Source of the DNA: Lethocerus indicus
Lineage: Eukaryota > Arthropoda > Insecta > Hemiptera > Belostomatidae
Assembly (NCBI GenBank): GCA_019843655.1
Contig: JACDQD010000006.1
Coordinates: forward strand, 15,704,246-15,768,245
Length of the DNA: 64,000 bases
Direction: 5' to 3'
Shown here: one piece after another, positions 52,401-64,000 of the stretch
Position numbering within the stretch: the first letter of the stretch is position 1
Layout: the number at the start of each line of letters is the position of its first letter
Made by a program: the position numbers and the translations under genes
The notes under the pieces: model-generated
Seen by the model: the letters and a program-made list of their open reading frames with translations, nothing else
What the model was told of the DNA's origin: nothing
The model's database searches: none

Positions 52401-53953
52401 AGCATAAAGGGGAATAATATTTGCGATTTACACTAAATTTATGTTGGTTTTAGATCCGCCAAGGGATGTCTCTTGAAACATTAGTTTATAACTGTGGGAC
52501 GGAATATTGTAAAAATTTGGTTTTGAAAAGTTTGTTCTTGTGTGAGTCATATTTTTTCCTAATATTTAGTTTGCATTTTAATTTGTGTCCTACAAATTCT
52601 TATAGGTGGTATATGAATTCGGACATTTTAAAATATAGTTTATATAGCGTGAAGTTGCCTTATTATTATTATATGTAGTGATCTCATTCCATTCGGTTTA
52701 ATTATAACATTGTATTGTTCGAGTTTGACTGATATTTTTATTATTTTTAATCCCAATCCCCGGGATTATCTAATCCGTTTCATTAACGAACAAGCCAGCC
52801 AAATGCAATATGTAAAAGAAAGATTAAATTAAGATATAACATTTTACGATAACCGCCAGTCCATGTTTGAATCTACTATACCGATAGATTTGTAATTAAT
52901 TCAATCGGTTTTGATTCCCGGTAGGAATTAACAACGGGTTCCAAATTGGCATTGACATAATGGAGTTTCGAGGGACTCGTTAGCGGCGGTCGCGATTCGG
53001 GCCGCCATCGAAACCGGTAGCGAAACTGGACGGAGCTCATTTGCTCCAAAAGATATATGTATCAAGCGGAAACATCTGCCGAAGGTGTAGCCGTGGAACA
53101 AGCTAGGATGGCGGCGACTGGATCTCCTACAGGTGCATGACTTTTTATTGGCTGCTTGTGTAATGAGCCAAGATATATGTATGATATTTCATCCTTCTTC
53201 GTCCATTCAACTCTGAATCGGGTAAATTATCGGCGAGAAATAAACCCGACACGAGGCCGACGTTGGAGCACCGGGGACTATTATTTACCGACTTACCAAA
53301 AAAAAAAGAAAGACGTCTAATATATGACCTGAAAATAATAGATTTCTCATTTGATATAGTTTGATGAGAGACAGAATAAACTACCGACAGGATTTCTTTT
53401 CTATTTTCGTTTCCGCTCGTTGCGCTATTATATTTCGAAACGCCTTAATTATTTCATATTTTGTTTTTGAAAGCATATAAAGGGTGAAACAATTTACAAA
53501 AAATGTTTCTACAGACCCCAGGATTTTATAAGGACATCACGCACCAACATTTTGTCCCTTTCAGCTGTATGAATAAATTCCCGAATTTAGGAGAAATTCT
53601 TTTATAAATTCTTTGTATTTTGTAGTTATTTGGGAGGACCCAGATCTAGAGTAAATAGGCAAGGGGATCGGAAAATCATCGACATAAGTAGCCGCTGAGT
53701 TACAACTCAATTTGTATAATCGCAGTCCTCTAAGAAATTACGAACCGGCAGTCTTCTCTATTATACCGGATTTATTATACTTAAAAATAAATCTTTCTTG
53801 TTTCGAAGCTCTCCCATGATTTATCGCGACGGTCCTTTCGCGCAACCGACACTAAATTAAGCTCGGAAAACGAAAAATAAAAAAATAAAAAACTCCGCGA
53901 TCTGCTCCCAATCTGAAATATTGGGCGCGGCGGCGACAGTTTGAGGCCGCCAG

Positions 53954-53989
53954 CAGGAGGAGGAGGAGGAGGAGGTGGAGGAGGAGGAG
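53954..53989. repeat. (GGA)n trinucleotide tract
   Basis: About 12 GGA units with one GGT interruption. It produces Pro or Gly runs in chance open frames on both strands. Confidence 0.93.
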
Positions 53990-56322
53990 ACGGCGACGTC
54001 TTCATTGGAGTTGGCCCTCCTTCACGACCCCTCGTCACGCCACACGAATTTATCGTACCCAGAAATCCGGACACTTCGCCAGCCTCAAATACCCTCCAAA
54101 TACCCAAAAAGATCGTAAATATTCTCAGGACTGGCCTCCACACTGGTTCTAATGTACTTTTCAGTCTCCGAATTAGCTCTTTGATAAGACCGTCTTTGCC
54201 CTGATGGAACTCACCGATAGATAAAACCCATCGCGTGAACATTTTTATATTTTAAATTTACAAAACGTTATCTTTAAATGTACATACGGTATTTATATCG
54301 GAATTTTATTGTTATATGTACAGAGTTGGTACGTAACCGAAATACGCTCTAGCCTCTTATGCCTCCACTCGCCACTTTGTTCCCATGATTGAGCACTGTG
54401 TACGCACTGCAGGAAGCAGAGGATATCGGCCGTAAACCGGAAAAGGACGAACTGATCTCGGTTTGAGAAAAGTTCGAATAGTCCATCTCTTTAGACCGCC
54501 CGAATAAACAAATTATCCCAATCCGTTTTCTCTCGCGGCTCCTGATCCAACTCCCCCATCCGGCATTCCACAAGGGGCCGGCCACGCCTTCGCGATGTTC
54601 ACGGTTCGCCTTGGATGGCTCTAATCAACATAATCATTTCGTAATCATAACGTCGTCATCTTTAACCGCCATTAGGCCCTAGAATCGGTCCATTAGCCCG
54701 TTCGCTGCCATTCGGGGGCACAGAGACGATTCGTAAATTCCAAATTAATTTCCCTTTTTACCATCCGGTGATTCGTTTTCCTATTACAACGCATGATTGG
54801 ATATTTTGAGAATAATCCGGGAGCGAATAAGATTCGCTGATAAAACACTCGATAATGATTCGTATCAAATAGCTATATCATAATTTCTAAGGCTTCCTAC
54901 GTACCAAAGGATTGGTCGGTGCCCGCTCCTTTAATATGAGGAAATATCTTAGTGATATCACATGAAGGCAAGCCTTCCACGCCAATCGAGGAAGCCCACA
55001 GCCTCTCTGTATTTTCTCTGTATAGAAATAACTCCGTACAGTCATACATTTTCAGGCCTAAACCTAAATGTACATTCTGGTCCCGTAATAAGTATTTACA
55101 TATAAATTCGTCAAAATATTGTTTGATGTACGTTTTTCGTATATTCTATAACATATTGTTACATTATTTCACGGAATGTTTTCCTTGATAACTGAGTGGG
55201 AACGGAACGTTTTCCTTATTGTGTTCTGATTTAGATACCTATTATTACATCTCCTAATCAGTTATTTACAATAGTCCTATTCCGGTCATTTTAGGGAAAG
55301 TACAGTGTTTTTCGGCCTTGCTATTGCCATGGAACTTCGCCGATTCAGTTCAAATCCACTGGCTCTGCTTCTCTACAGGACTTGTTCGGTATCATAAACT
55401 TGAGGAGTCGAGGAGCCGCAATTTCGACGAGTAACCGAAGGTTGAAAACCAGTCCCATAAAACGGACGTATCGGGCTATTCGATACACAGATCGAAACTA
55501 CAGCGGTGTCAATTTGTAGCGCCAGTTATACACTTCCTATTCTTTATATTCCTGCCGTCTTCTTTTCTTTCTACCACTCGTATGTTAATAAATGGATATG
55601 TTGAGGCTATGTAAATCGCATTTGGAGGCAATGCGGCTTAAATCGATAACGAATATGTAGTGCGCATTCGCCTGTCTATAAGAATAGCATACGTAATTGC
55701 ATACACACATGTCCATATAATTGCATACATCAATCTGCATAAATGGTTGCATCATATACATATGTGTTTTATTGCATTCAACATTTGTATAGACTGACTG
55801 TCTTGACAAATTTAAAAAATATATCGGCTTATTATTTGTTTTTAAATATCAGTTAATTACAAAAAAAATCGTTAATATTACAAATTACTATCAGGTGTTC
55901 AGGTCTTAGGAACAAATGTGAAGTGTGGCGTACAAAAAACATATTTGGCAGAAAAATAACCGTTATCACTCGAAGGCGGCCAGACAGCGCGGTGGTGTCT
56001 TATTCATTCAATGATCGGATATTTTTGGACAGTAAAAAAATATGAACGCAAAATATGAACTTTTCTGTATAGTATTTTAATTTAATATTAATTTCTCACA
56101 TCAAAGATTTCTGCCTTTTCGGCTGGAAGAAGCCTTGGAATTCTGAATTAAAGTGGTTGAAAAATTCCCCGTTTGTAATTTCGTTGGGTTTAGATTTAAA
56201 CCCAGGAAATCGTTAGTTTCTGATCAAACTGACAGAATATGTTAAATGACATTATTCGATATATAGATCCATCGAAGAACTAACGATATTTTTTTATAAT
56301 CAAAATTCAAAATGCTACTCAC

Positions 56323-56391
56323 TTCATATCCTTGTTTCATCATGGACTGCCTGGACCAGCTGTATTCGTCCTTGGCATGAGGACCACATTG
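56323..56391 (-). CDS. Small internal coding exon B (69 nt) of the same minus-strand gene
   Basis: Seen: a textbook acceptor (CATTTTTGTTTCAG) precedes 56391 on the minus strand, and the donor GAA|GTGAGTAG follows 56323. The exon is exactly 23 codons in phase 0, starting QCGPHAKDEYSWSRQS and ending MMKQGYE. The other two frames both contain stops. The residue mix (charged, aromatic, Ser, Gln) looks like real protein rather than chance AT-rich translation. No known domain is visible. It joins exon C (phase 0) about 7.2 kb downstream. The exon also opens in phase 0 and lacks an obvious upstream start, so at least one earlier exon should exist, probably beyond the right edge. Inferred role: part of the N-terminal region of the putative zinc-finger factor. 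Confidence 0.77.
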
Positions 56392-59300
56392 CTGAAACAA
56401 AAATGAAAAGGAATTTACTATAAAGGTTAAAAATGAGATTCTATACCCAGAGTTAAACCACTACCGCTGGTTTATTCTATACGAACTATTTGAATGGCGG
56501 ATCGAACCCCCCCAAAAAAGGAATAGTCATTCGATTTACCGCGGAACGAGTACCGTAGGACTTTCCGTAATGTCGAACAATTGAACTTATCAGAACCAGA
56601 TAACGAGTATCCTTCACTTTTTATTGTTCAATATAAGGCAGTGTGACAATTCTGTAATAATTCCACTCAACCTAGCCTATTCATTGGTGACAATCCATCG
56701 ACGATATCGAACGATAATGAAATGACGCGGTTCCGGAATCGATTGTTTCAACCTACTTTTTTTCTACTCGATATTTAATAGATTTCCGCAGTATCGGAAA
56801 CACATTGTCTCATTTCAGTAAACAACGGCATGAAAATTGCATTCCATTTGAAACCCTATAATAAGAGTAGCTATTTTTACTCTTATCACTGAACCCCAAT
56901 GTGTCATAATTTGTATACTCCTAAATAATGATATCGCCTTTTTTGAAACTGGTGATTCATGCCAAGCAATAACTTTTTCTATTAACGAATCAATAAGTAA
57001 TATCTGGTTTGAAAATAATTACAAATCCAATTCTATCACAACGGCACACGGCTATAGACAAACGAAGTAAACGTTAACTGTAAGGAATCTACGCAATTAT
57101 TTTTAATTTGGAATTAAATTCGACGAAATCGAAAAAGAATCCGCCCAAAAGGCACTTCGATAATGAACCTATTTTAACATACTGTATTAAAAAAACGTAT
57201 GCTGTCTTTTTCTCTGGGAGGGCCTCCCGGAACTGTTGGGTGGGGGGCGGCGGTGGAGAAGTAAAAACCAATTAGATCTCGGATTGAGCAATTAAAGTGT
57301 ATTAAAGTTGGGCGTGCCCCAGTGAATACAATTACAAACAACTTAATCGCCGCGGCAGTTCCGCTCGTAAATCCTCAATGAGAGGCAATACATCCAGGCC
57401 AAGATCGCCGGCATCCCCAGGGTACCGTCCGTCAGATTGGGGCCTCTCCTCTTTTTCCCCTTTGCGAATTTTAATTAAGTTTACTAAACGAAGATTCGGC
57501 AACTAAATATAGAACAGGTTCAATGTGGGACCGGATACAGGCATTTAACATTAATGTCAAGTGCCGGAGTTTGGCTTCTCCCAGACATCGAATTGCATTT
57601 TAATTAAAGTGACCGGAATAAATCGTTTAGTATTATAATATCTCAACAAATTGAACTCGCTTCTTAAATATGGTGAAATACCATGTTTAGGGGCGGGTCG
57701 TTATAGTGAAGCGGTAGGGGTAGTTACGTACGCTAGATCAGCCGGCCGTATTTAACAGCGTCGAACAAAGACGGCCGTCGCCCTAACGGCGCTTCCAAGC
57801 GGCGGGGGTCCCGATTAATAGTAATAAAATTAAAAGGAAGATGAAAAAGAAATAAAGCGAGTAGTTTCGAATTTTGAGGCTGTTCGGAGGCCAATTTCAA
57901 ACGGGAAGTGTGCGTTCCGGCCGGGGCGGCCGTGGACACGCGAGCCCCCACCGACCCCCATCACCTGTCCCCATCACTTATAATCCAGGAGGGAGGAGGG
58001 GGCTAAGAATCCCCTTATTTAGTTTCCCACATTTACCCGTTTAACCCACGGACTGCTCCTCTTTTTCTTTTCCCTGTCTCGCTCGCTCTTCTTATTTTTT
58101 TTAATAAATGTATGTTTTACGATACGAACCGGTTCGTTATTTTAACGAGGTATAAACGCGATGGCGCGTTCCTTCGGGAGGAGCTTCTACGATGGGGTGC
58201 ATTTTCAAGAACGGGAGTTACTTTCAGTTGGTGCGAATTCGTAAGGCCAATCTTGAGACCGCCGATACGTCTGCTCGGAGATGATAATTTCTGGGCTAGT
58301 CATTCATTAATTTACCACATTTAATCCAAAATCGGTACGAACCGGTACCATATTGTGTAGGGATGAAATTATGTACCGTGTCCGTCGGGGTTTGTACAGT
58401 CATTGATTCGTAAGACAGACATAAGTGTCGCTTGCTCAAGTACACTTGTCAGTTAAAGTAGCGCGCGTTCAATCATTATTCGGGCCTACAATTTGGGCCT
58501 GGCAATCTATCTCACGTAAGTTGACCTAATAGCCGGCCGCACGCCCTTAAATGCGTTAGGGCGCAATAAATATCCCGGAGTTTTACCCGTCAGAAAGTTA
58601 CTTTATCTGGAGTAGGGGGTAATTTCCCGAAGCTCATTATTCCGGCCGCTCAGTTCGGATAATGTTCATTAAGTGAACCGAATACTGCAGCGTTTCGAAA
58701 TCGGGCCCTTTTTCCACACTCGCCGATTTGGAGGACGGCGGATTTTCGCCCGTATCGCCTTGGGAACGGGGCAGGGTTGGGCGCCGGCCAGAATAATTGG
58801 CCGCTGGTAAAAATCGATGGATTAAGAGAGACGAGGCGGCGAAGTGGTGGCGAGGTGGGGAGCAGGGTTGAAGCGCATGAAATTTAAATTGAACAATTTA
58901 GCCGTAACAAGAGAACACGGTCCCGGTGCGACACTGATGTTTATTTATCGAAGGACTGATCGACCCGGCCCCGGAAGGCCCTCTCGCGATCCTTCCTCGA
59001 CGAAGAATCTGTTTTTTTTAAACAAAAATCTGTCGGCAAGACTAAACATAGATTCTTCCCTTGGGGTTGGAAGATAATTGTGTACGCGAATTTCTCTTTA
59101 TTCGCTTATTATGGCTTAAGCAATACAAGTAAGAGTGCAGACAAGATGTTTCTTCTGTATCCTATATAGTCACTAATTAATTAAAACACCGGACTAAATT
59201 GTTGATAACGGCTGGAAACTTACATTTTGTTAGTTTTTCATTTCCTTAATCTCATTTTGTACGGATAATTTGTAGGACTTCTCTGAGGTACTCAGCCTGT

Positions 59301-62300
59301 CGTAAGAGGTGAATCCTGCGAATATTGCACGGATGGAACTATCATCATCGTATAGTGATAGAAAACAATTTAAGACATTTTAAACAAAGGAGGATATTTC
59401 CTTATTGCCCTAACAGGGACGTTTGCCAAATCACTTTGTTTTCGCACCAATTGCATAACATAACAACGTGAAATACGTAAAGTAATAAATATGACAGCGA
59501 TTGTCGCTATGTGCGTCATTATCAAAAGAGATACCCGAAGACAATACTTGTAGCAATTAACAGTATTACTATTGTGACGTCAAATCTGTATTGCTTAATG
59601 CGTGTAATACCACACTTGAAACCGAAACATAGAACACCGTCGATGTGACAATACAATATACAATATTTATTATATTAATATTGAGCCGATATTAATACTT
59701 AGATTTATATCCTCGTAACACCGAGAATGGGGGCCCCCATAATTAACTCCGAATGGCTCCTCACCGAGTATTAATACAAATGATCACGATACCCATTGTA
59801 AATAAACATGAAATATATGAAATGCCAACTAAGGAATTTGGTATGATATCAAATTAAATTACATTACTTAAAGTAAAATTTTTTTTATACTGAAGTAGCC
59901 TTGAGTATACCAGCTACTGATTTAATTGAACATTCAAACCTTTTGAGATATTTCGTTCACTAACGAACGTTGTTGAGATATGGCGATAGTGATTCATTCG
60001 ACACTCGAGTCTCACTGAAAGTCACCAACCACATAAAACCGTGAAAATTTATAAAAAAATATTCAGCAGTACGACTCAGAAATTTCTCCTCCGTATGTAA
60101 ATCCGTTAAAATCTCTTCGCCTGACGCATCTATAATGGAGGCCGTGGGTTTTAATTGGGTCCGCTTTCAGAGCCAGTATAATCGGTATTCAAATAGGACG
60201 AACTCAAAGATTTGTCAACAGCGATGACTTGATGGGTGATCACAATAAGTGTCGGCCAAATTAAAATACTTTCGACACATTTAAATAACAGGAACTGTTA
60301 GGAATGTAATCGGGTGAAAGAGATTCGGTGCGAATTCAGTGAAATTGGTGGAATTAATGGAGGAAATGGATGCGACTCAAAAAGAGGTGATCAGATAACA
60401 AAAGCGAACGGAATGGCAATAATTAGTAGTTAGGAATCAACCAATAAGAACTCAAAATGGCCTTCAATTTGAATTAATTTATTCAACTTTTATTCAATTA
60501 ATTTATTAACACATTTCTCAATGCATTCATTGGAATATATACGTATATACATAGTCATTAGTTTTATTCGATTTTAAGTAATATTAACAACTGTTTCCTG
60601 ATTGTTAAACATTTTATATATTATGAAACAATACGTCTGATTTAGATTTTGATTTAATGCGCGACGATATTAAAAAATTAATTTAATTCCATAGTCTCGT
60701 TAAAAGATAAAACCGATTCCCTATGTGCTAATAAATTTTGGCCATTTCTAATTGGCCACCTATCAGAATTGCCCGGAAAGCCTTCATTCATTCCTCTCTT
60801 TCCAAGTCCTCTGAAAAATTGTTCTCTCTATAAACTAAATTGAACCGATTTTTATTGAACGGGTTTGTCCCGGTTTATTTTTTTGTCGCATCCTGAATCT
60901 CAGCTCGAAACGAGGTTTTCGTAAAAAGAAAATTATCCATTCACCGGGTTGGTGGAACTAACTTGTGGGCATGATATAAAAAAAAATATAAACGGTATCA
61001 TAACACAAAACACTCCGCAATACACAAATAGGGCGATAGAACATTTTTGAAATGCACGTTGTGTAATTTCTTTACTGCCTTAATGTAAAACTCAGTCCGA
61101 CAGATGGCATATTATACTGGGTTGTCTAATGTATTTTCACTGGATAGATGAACATGATGCTACTACTATAGAAGTTACCAGAAGAAAAATGTAAGACAAT
61201 TTAATGTATGCGCGCTGTGTACATTCAACTCTGGTACGCAGAGAAAAAAATTATATTTCATATTGAAGACTGTAAAAAAATAAACTGGCAAATGAAATAC
61301 TTTCATGAGGGAAGTACAGCTGTCCCGCGCACCTGATTATTAAATTGACCAGTTTTTTGTTTCAATTCCTAGAGTTAATCCGCCTGTAAAATGAGTCTGG
61401 TGGGTTTTTTCATCGATCGGATCTACAAAAAAATAAAAGCTGCGAATTCCCCCCCAACTACTCTAGGCCGGGCTTGAAGCCAGTGTGTCTGTAACGCTGT
61501 AACACCTGCTCGTAGCATAGTCTGATTTACCTCGGACTCTCCCTGTATTGTTTCTTTCAACGATTTCGTGTCCTCTCCACACCGGAAACGAAACCACGGT
61601 TTTCTTCGGTTTTATGAAGACAACTATGCGTTAAGTCAGCGTGGATCGAGTCAGCTCGAGGGACAAAAGTAAACAGACTCATAATCAACTTTCTATACCC
61701 CGAGCTCAGAAATCAAACTTCTGCAAGTTATGGAGTAAGGAATGAGACTTTTAAAATTGAAAAGCACTACCTCTGTTCCTCTTTGGTTAAGGTTTAACAA
61801 GGATTTTACCTCCTAACTTGTCTAATCCAATTGAACTTCAAACTTTATTACATTTCATCAATTCCTTGAGGATGTCTTTAATCGTTTTTTATACGATTAG
61901 GCTCTTGGTGGGGGGCGGAGAATTTAGAACGGGGCGGGGGGAGGGGAGAGGCCGCGTTTCCGCCCGATTTCTGATGGAGCCAATTAGAAATGGCCGGAAT
62001 TTATTGCCAAATTAGCGGATAGAATCAGTGTGGAATTGGACGACGCCGAATACCAATTAGCGGGCCGAAAACGGAGCGTGGTCATCCGGTAGTGAAATCC
62101 TCATCTATCCCTTCCCCCAACGTCACCGGTATAGTTTGGTATATTTTGTTCAATCTGGATTGCAATGAAATTCATTCGCAGAATAAATATTAATACTATT
62201 AACACCTATTGACGTCCATCATAAAAGAAAATGGTTAAGGGGCCGCGAAAATTTAGAACATCCTTCACTCTGGCAATAAGCTTCTCGGGAATATAATAAG

Positions 62301-62510
62301 GAACATTTTACACGAATCCTCTACATACTCTTGACACTCACGGTTAGCATTCTCTTCAGGCAAAAATTGTGATTCCTTGTTGGATACGGTCTGAGAAGCA
62401 AAACATGGGCTCGTACCCAATTAAGCCGGTTAACTCAGAGCGGTCGAGCGGTTTATCGCGGGAACGCCCATCAACGCATCGCCGAGAGAAACTGGGTCAC
62501 GGAGTGCCAC

Positions 62511-62530
62511 AGACACACACACACACACAC
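62511..62530. repeat. (CA)n microsatellite
   Basis: About ten CA units followed by a run of A. Confidence 0.95.
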
Positions 62531-63230
62531 AAAAAAGGAATTGAACGCGGGCACAACAAGCAGAAGCTGAGCAGTGGGAGAGAGTCCACAGGGGGATCTA
62601 ATGACCGTAGCAATAATAGATAAGACGTCAGACCAGCAGACAGTCGTGGACCCCGGACCATGTTAATGGCTTAGCCACATGTTTAGCCCCGCCATGATAA
62701 TCAAACTTCGGATTATAACTCACTTTACAAATCGGTCGAAGGAAGGCCATTCTGGCTCCTCATATGGCTACTTTATAATTCATTATTAATACTGCTCTGT
62801 TTTAAATTTTTTTTTGGACATTAATATATTATGAATAATCTTTACAATCCTTGCTAATACGATGATAAACACACATTTCATCCTCTATGAAAAATTTTGA
62901 AATAACCGACAATCTCTGTTGAAACTTCCAATCGTTTTGATAATTCTTACAAATGGTATTTCGCCTAACTACATTTCTGAATTGAATTAGAATTCAATTC
63001 CATTTCTATTGCTGCTCAAATATTTGCTCCATTCCTTTTTGTACCCGCACATCGTCCTCTCGGAGTGAAACAAAAGAATCGGGTTAAAAAACAAAAATGT
63101 ATATAACTTTCAGGTAAAAGTTTTTAAACAAGGCCGTCGGCCAGTTACAGTGTAGGTATACCGAAGGGAATGTGGGAAGTGCCGCGAGATTAAAAAAGAC
63201 CCAATTAGGTGGTGAGAAGAGAGAAAGAGG

Positions 63231-63248
63231 AGAGAGAGAGAGAGAGAA
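63231..63248. repeat. (GA)n microsatellite
   Basis: GA run inside a longer purine-rich stretch beginning near 63212. Confidence 0.9.
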
Positions 63249-64000
63249 GCGCCGGGATGTGAAATGTACACACCGGCGCGGGCCCATATTTGCATAATGC
63301 AATTAAAATTAAAGAAAAACTGCCCGTTTCAAATGCTCCCGCGACCCAAAGGGGAGCTGTACCGCCGACCTCGAGTAATGGATGTCAGAATTTCGAGTGC
63401 GGATTCATTCCATTAATTGCTCCCCTAAGTGCCTAGCACGCTATTTCAAAATCGCAGTGTTTGTACAGGTGAAATATCAAAACATAAACACTGTAGCCGC
63501 AGTTTCTCCATTCCCTGTTATAATGTCACTCGTTTAATATAAGACTATCCACTCGTGTTATTTACTCGCGCTGCGGTGAGAACGATATCTCACAGTAATA
63601 AGAAGAAACATTATACTTTTAAGACTTACCGATAAGCGGAAAAAGTATAAAAAATGTAACTTGGAAACATTTATAATAGTTAAACACATTATAGACGGTT
63701 ATAAGGGCGCGCATATCAGATACGATTTAATGTATCGATTATATAATTTCACGCTTACATTATCTACAAGTCATCCAAACTACAACGAAATCTATGGGGT
63801 ACAACACCGCTCCGCTATAAATATAAAGCAGTAGTCGGTTGTATTAAGACACAATTGGCCATTTGCACCTGTTCCATTAATGTGAGCAGTGTAATTTAAT
63901 TCTTAGAAGGGGGAAAAAAATAAAAGACTGCTCGCAGTCGCCATTAAGAAATAAATGGACCCGTCTAATTTGAGCTGTAATCTCCTATATTACACGCCTA

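Larger units (their letters stand above)
49103..56322 (-). other. 7.2-kb intron between exons B and C
   Basis: It is bounded by the exon B donor (GTGAGTAG) and the exon C acceptor. I see no additional exon that would keep phase 0 across the join. Contents: a perfect 8-bp-arm hairpin at 49392-49412, a GC-rich patch at 50.1-50.35 kb, a GGA microsatellite at 53954-53989, and an unassigned 153-codon minus-strand open frame (53781-54242) that is mostly low-complexity around a Pro run. Otherwise AT-rich noncoding sequence. Confidence 0.55.
56392..64000 (-). other. Intron or 5' region upstream of exon B (incomplete at the right edge)
   Basis: Exon B has a strong acceptor, so sequence immediately right of it must be intron. 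No upstream exon could be supported. A good donor-like sequence (minus strand, TCG|GTAAGTCTT, donor near 63628) follows AT-rich sequence that could at most be a 5' untranslated exon, and this was not accepted. The stretch holds a CA microsatellite (62511-62530), a GA tract (63231-63248), a GC-rich patch at 57.7-58.0 kb and nothing else recognisable. Confidence 0.5.

Noticed and set aside
59222..59330. Donor-like GTAAGT on the minus strand with a 20-codon open stretch before it
   Set aside because: The open frame hits TAA before the donor, and the other frames also contain stops.
2098..59582. Four tgacgtca octamers (2100, 12960, 17480, 59575)
   Set aside because: Only slightly above the roughly one expected by chance and widely scattered; no cluster that would suggest an enhancer.
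63628..63700. Good donor TCG|GTAAGTCTT on the minus strand as a possible upstream exon
   Set aside because: The preceding sequence is AT-rich, with a hydrophobic chance translation and no convincing acceptor or promoter.

Overview
The window looks like nuclear DNA of an animal with long introns, most probably an insect or other arthropod. It is AT-rich with short GC-rich islands. It has many microsatellites, no bacterial-style gene packing and no long transposon reading frames. I found no rRNA, tRNA, CRISPR array or intact mobile element. The organism cannot be named from the sequence alone.

Almost all of the window appears to be intron of one minus-strand gene. Three short exons are supported by strong splice sites and by reading phase. 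In transcription order they are exon B (56391 to 56323, 69 nt), exon C (49102 to 49057, 46 nt) and exon D (9700 to 9439, 262 nt). B and C are each open in only one frame, and the joins B-C (phase 0) and C-D (phase 1) agree. Exon D starts Gly-rich, becomes Pro/His-rich, and ends with a Y-x-C-x2-C zinc-finger start (GRKYQCKMCPS). Its donor cuts just after the second cysteine. This suggests a C2H2 transcription factor of the rotund/squeeze/LIN-29/ZNF384-ZNF362 group, whose finger array would lie beyond the left edge. That family call comes from memory of the family and has not been searched.

Layout on the minus strand: 56392-64000 is intron or 5' flank; exon B; a 7.2-kb intron (49103-56322); exon C; a 39.4-kb intron (9701-49056); exon D; then at least 9.4 kb of downstream intron (1-9438). 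The introns hold GA/CT, TA, CA and GGA microsatellites, poly-G/C runs, a pair of related ~210-bp repeats with a tRNA-like A-box (possible SINE), two fainter repeat pairs, and several perfect hairpins.

The main oddity is in exon D. The frame delivered by exons B and C gives a sensible Gly-rich stretch, but the zinc-finger residues lie in another frame. One base missing from a G-run near 9653-9656 would reconcile them. A sequencing or assembly error, a disrupted allele, or an undetected splice variant would each explain this.
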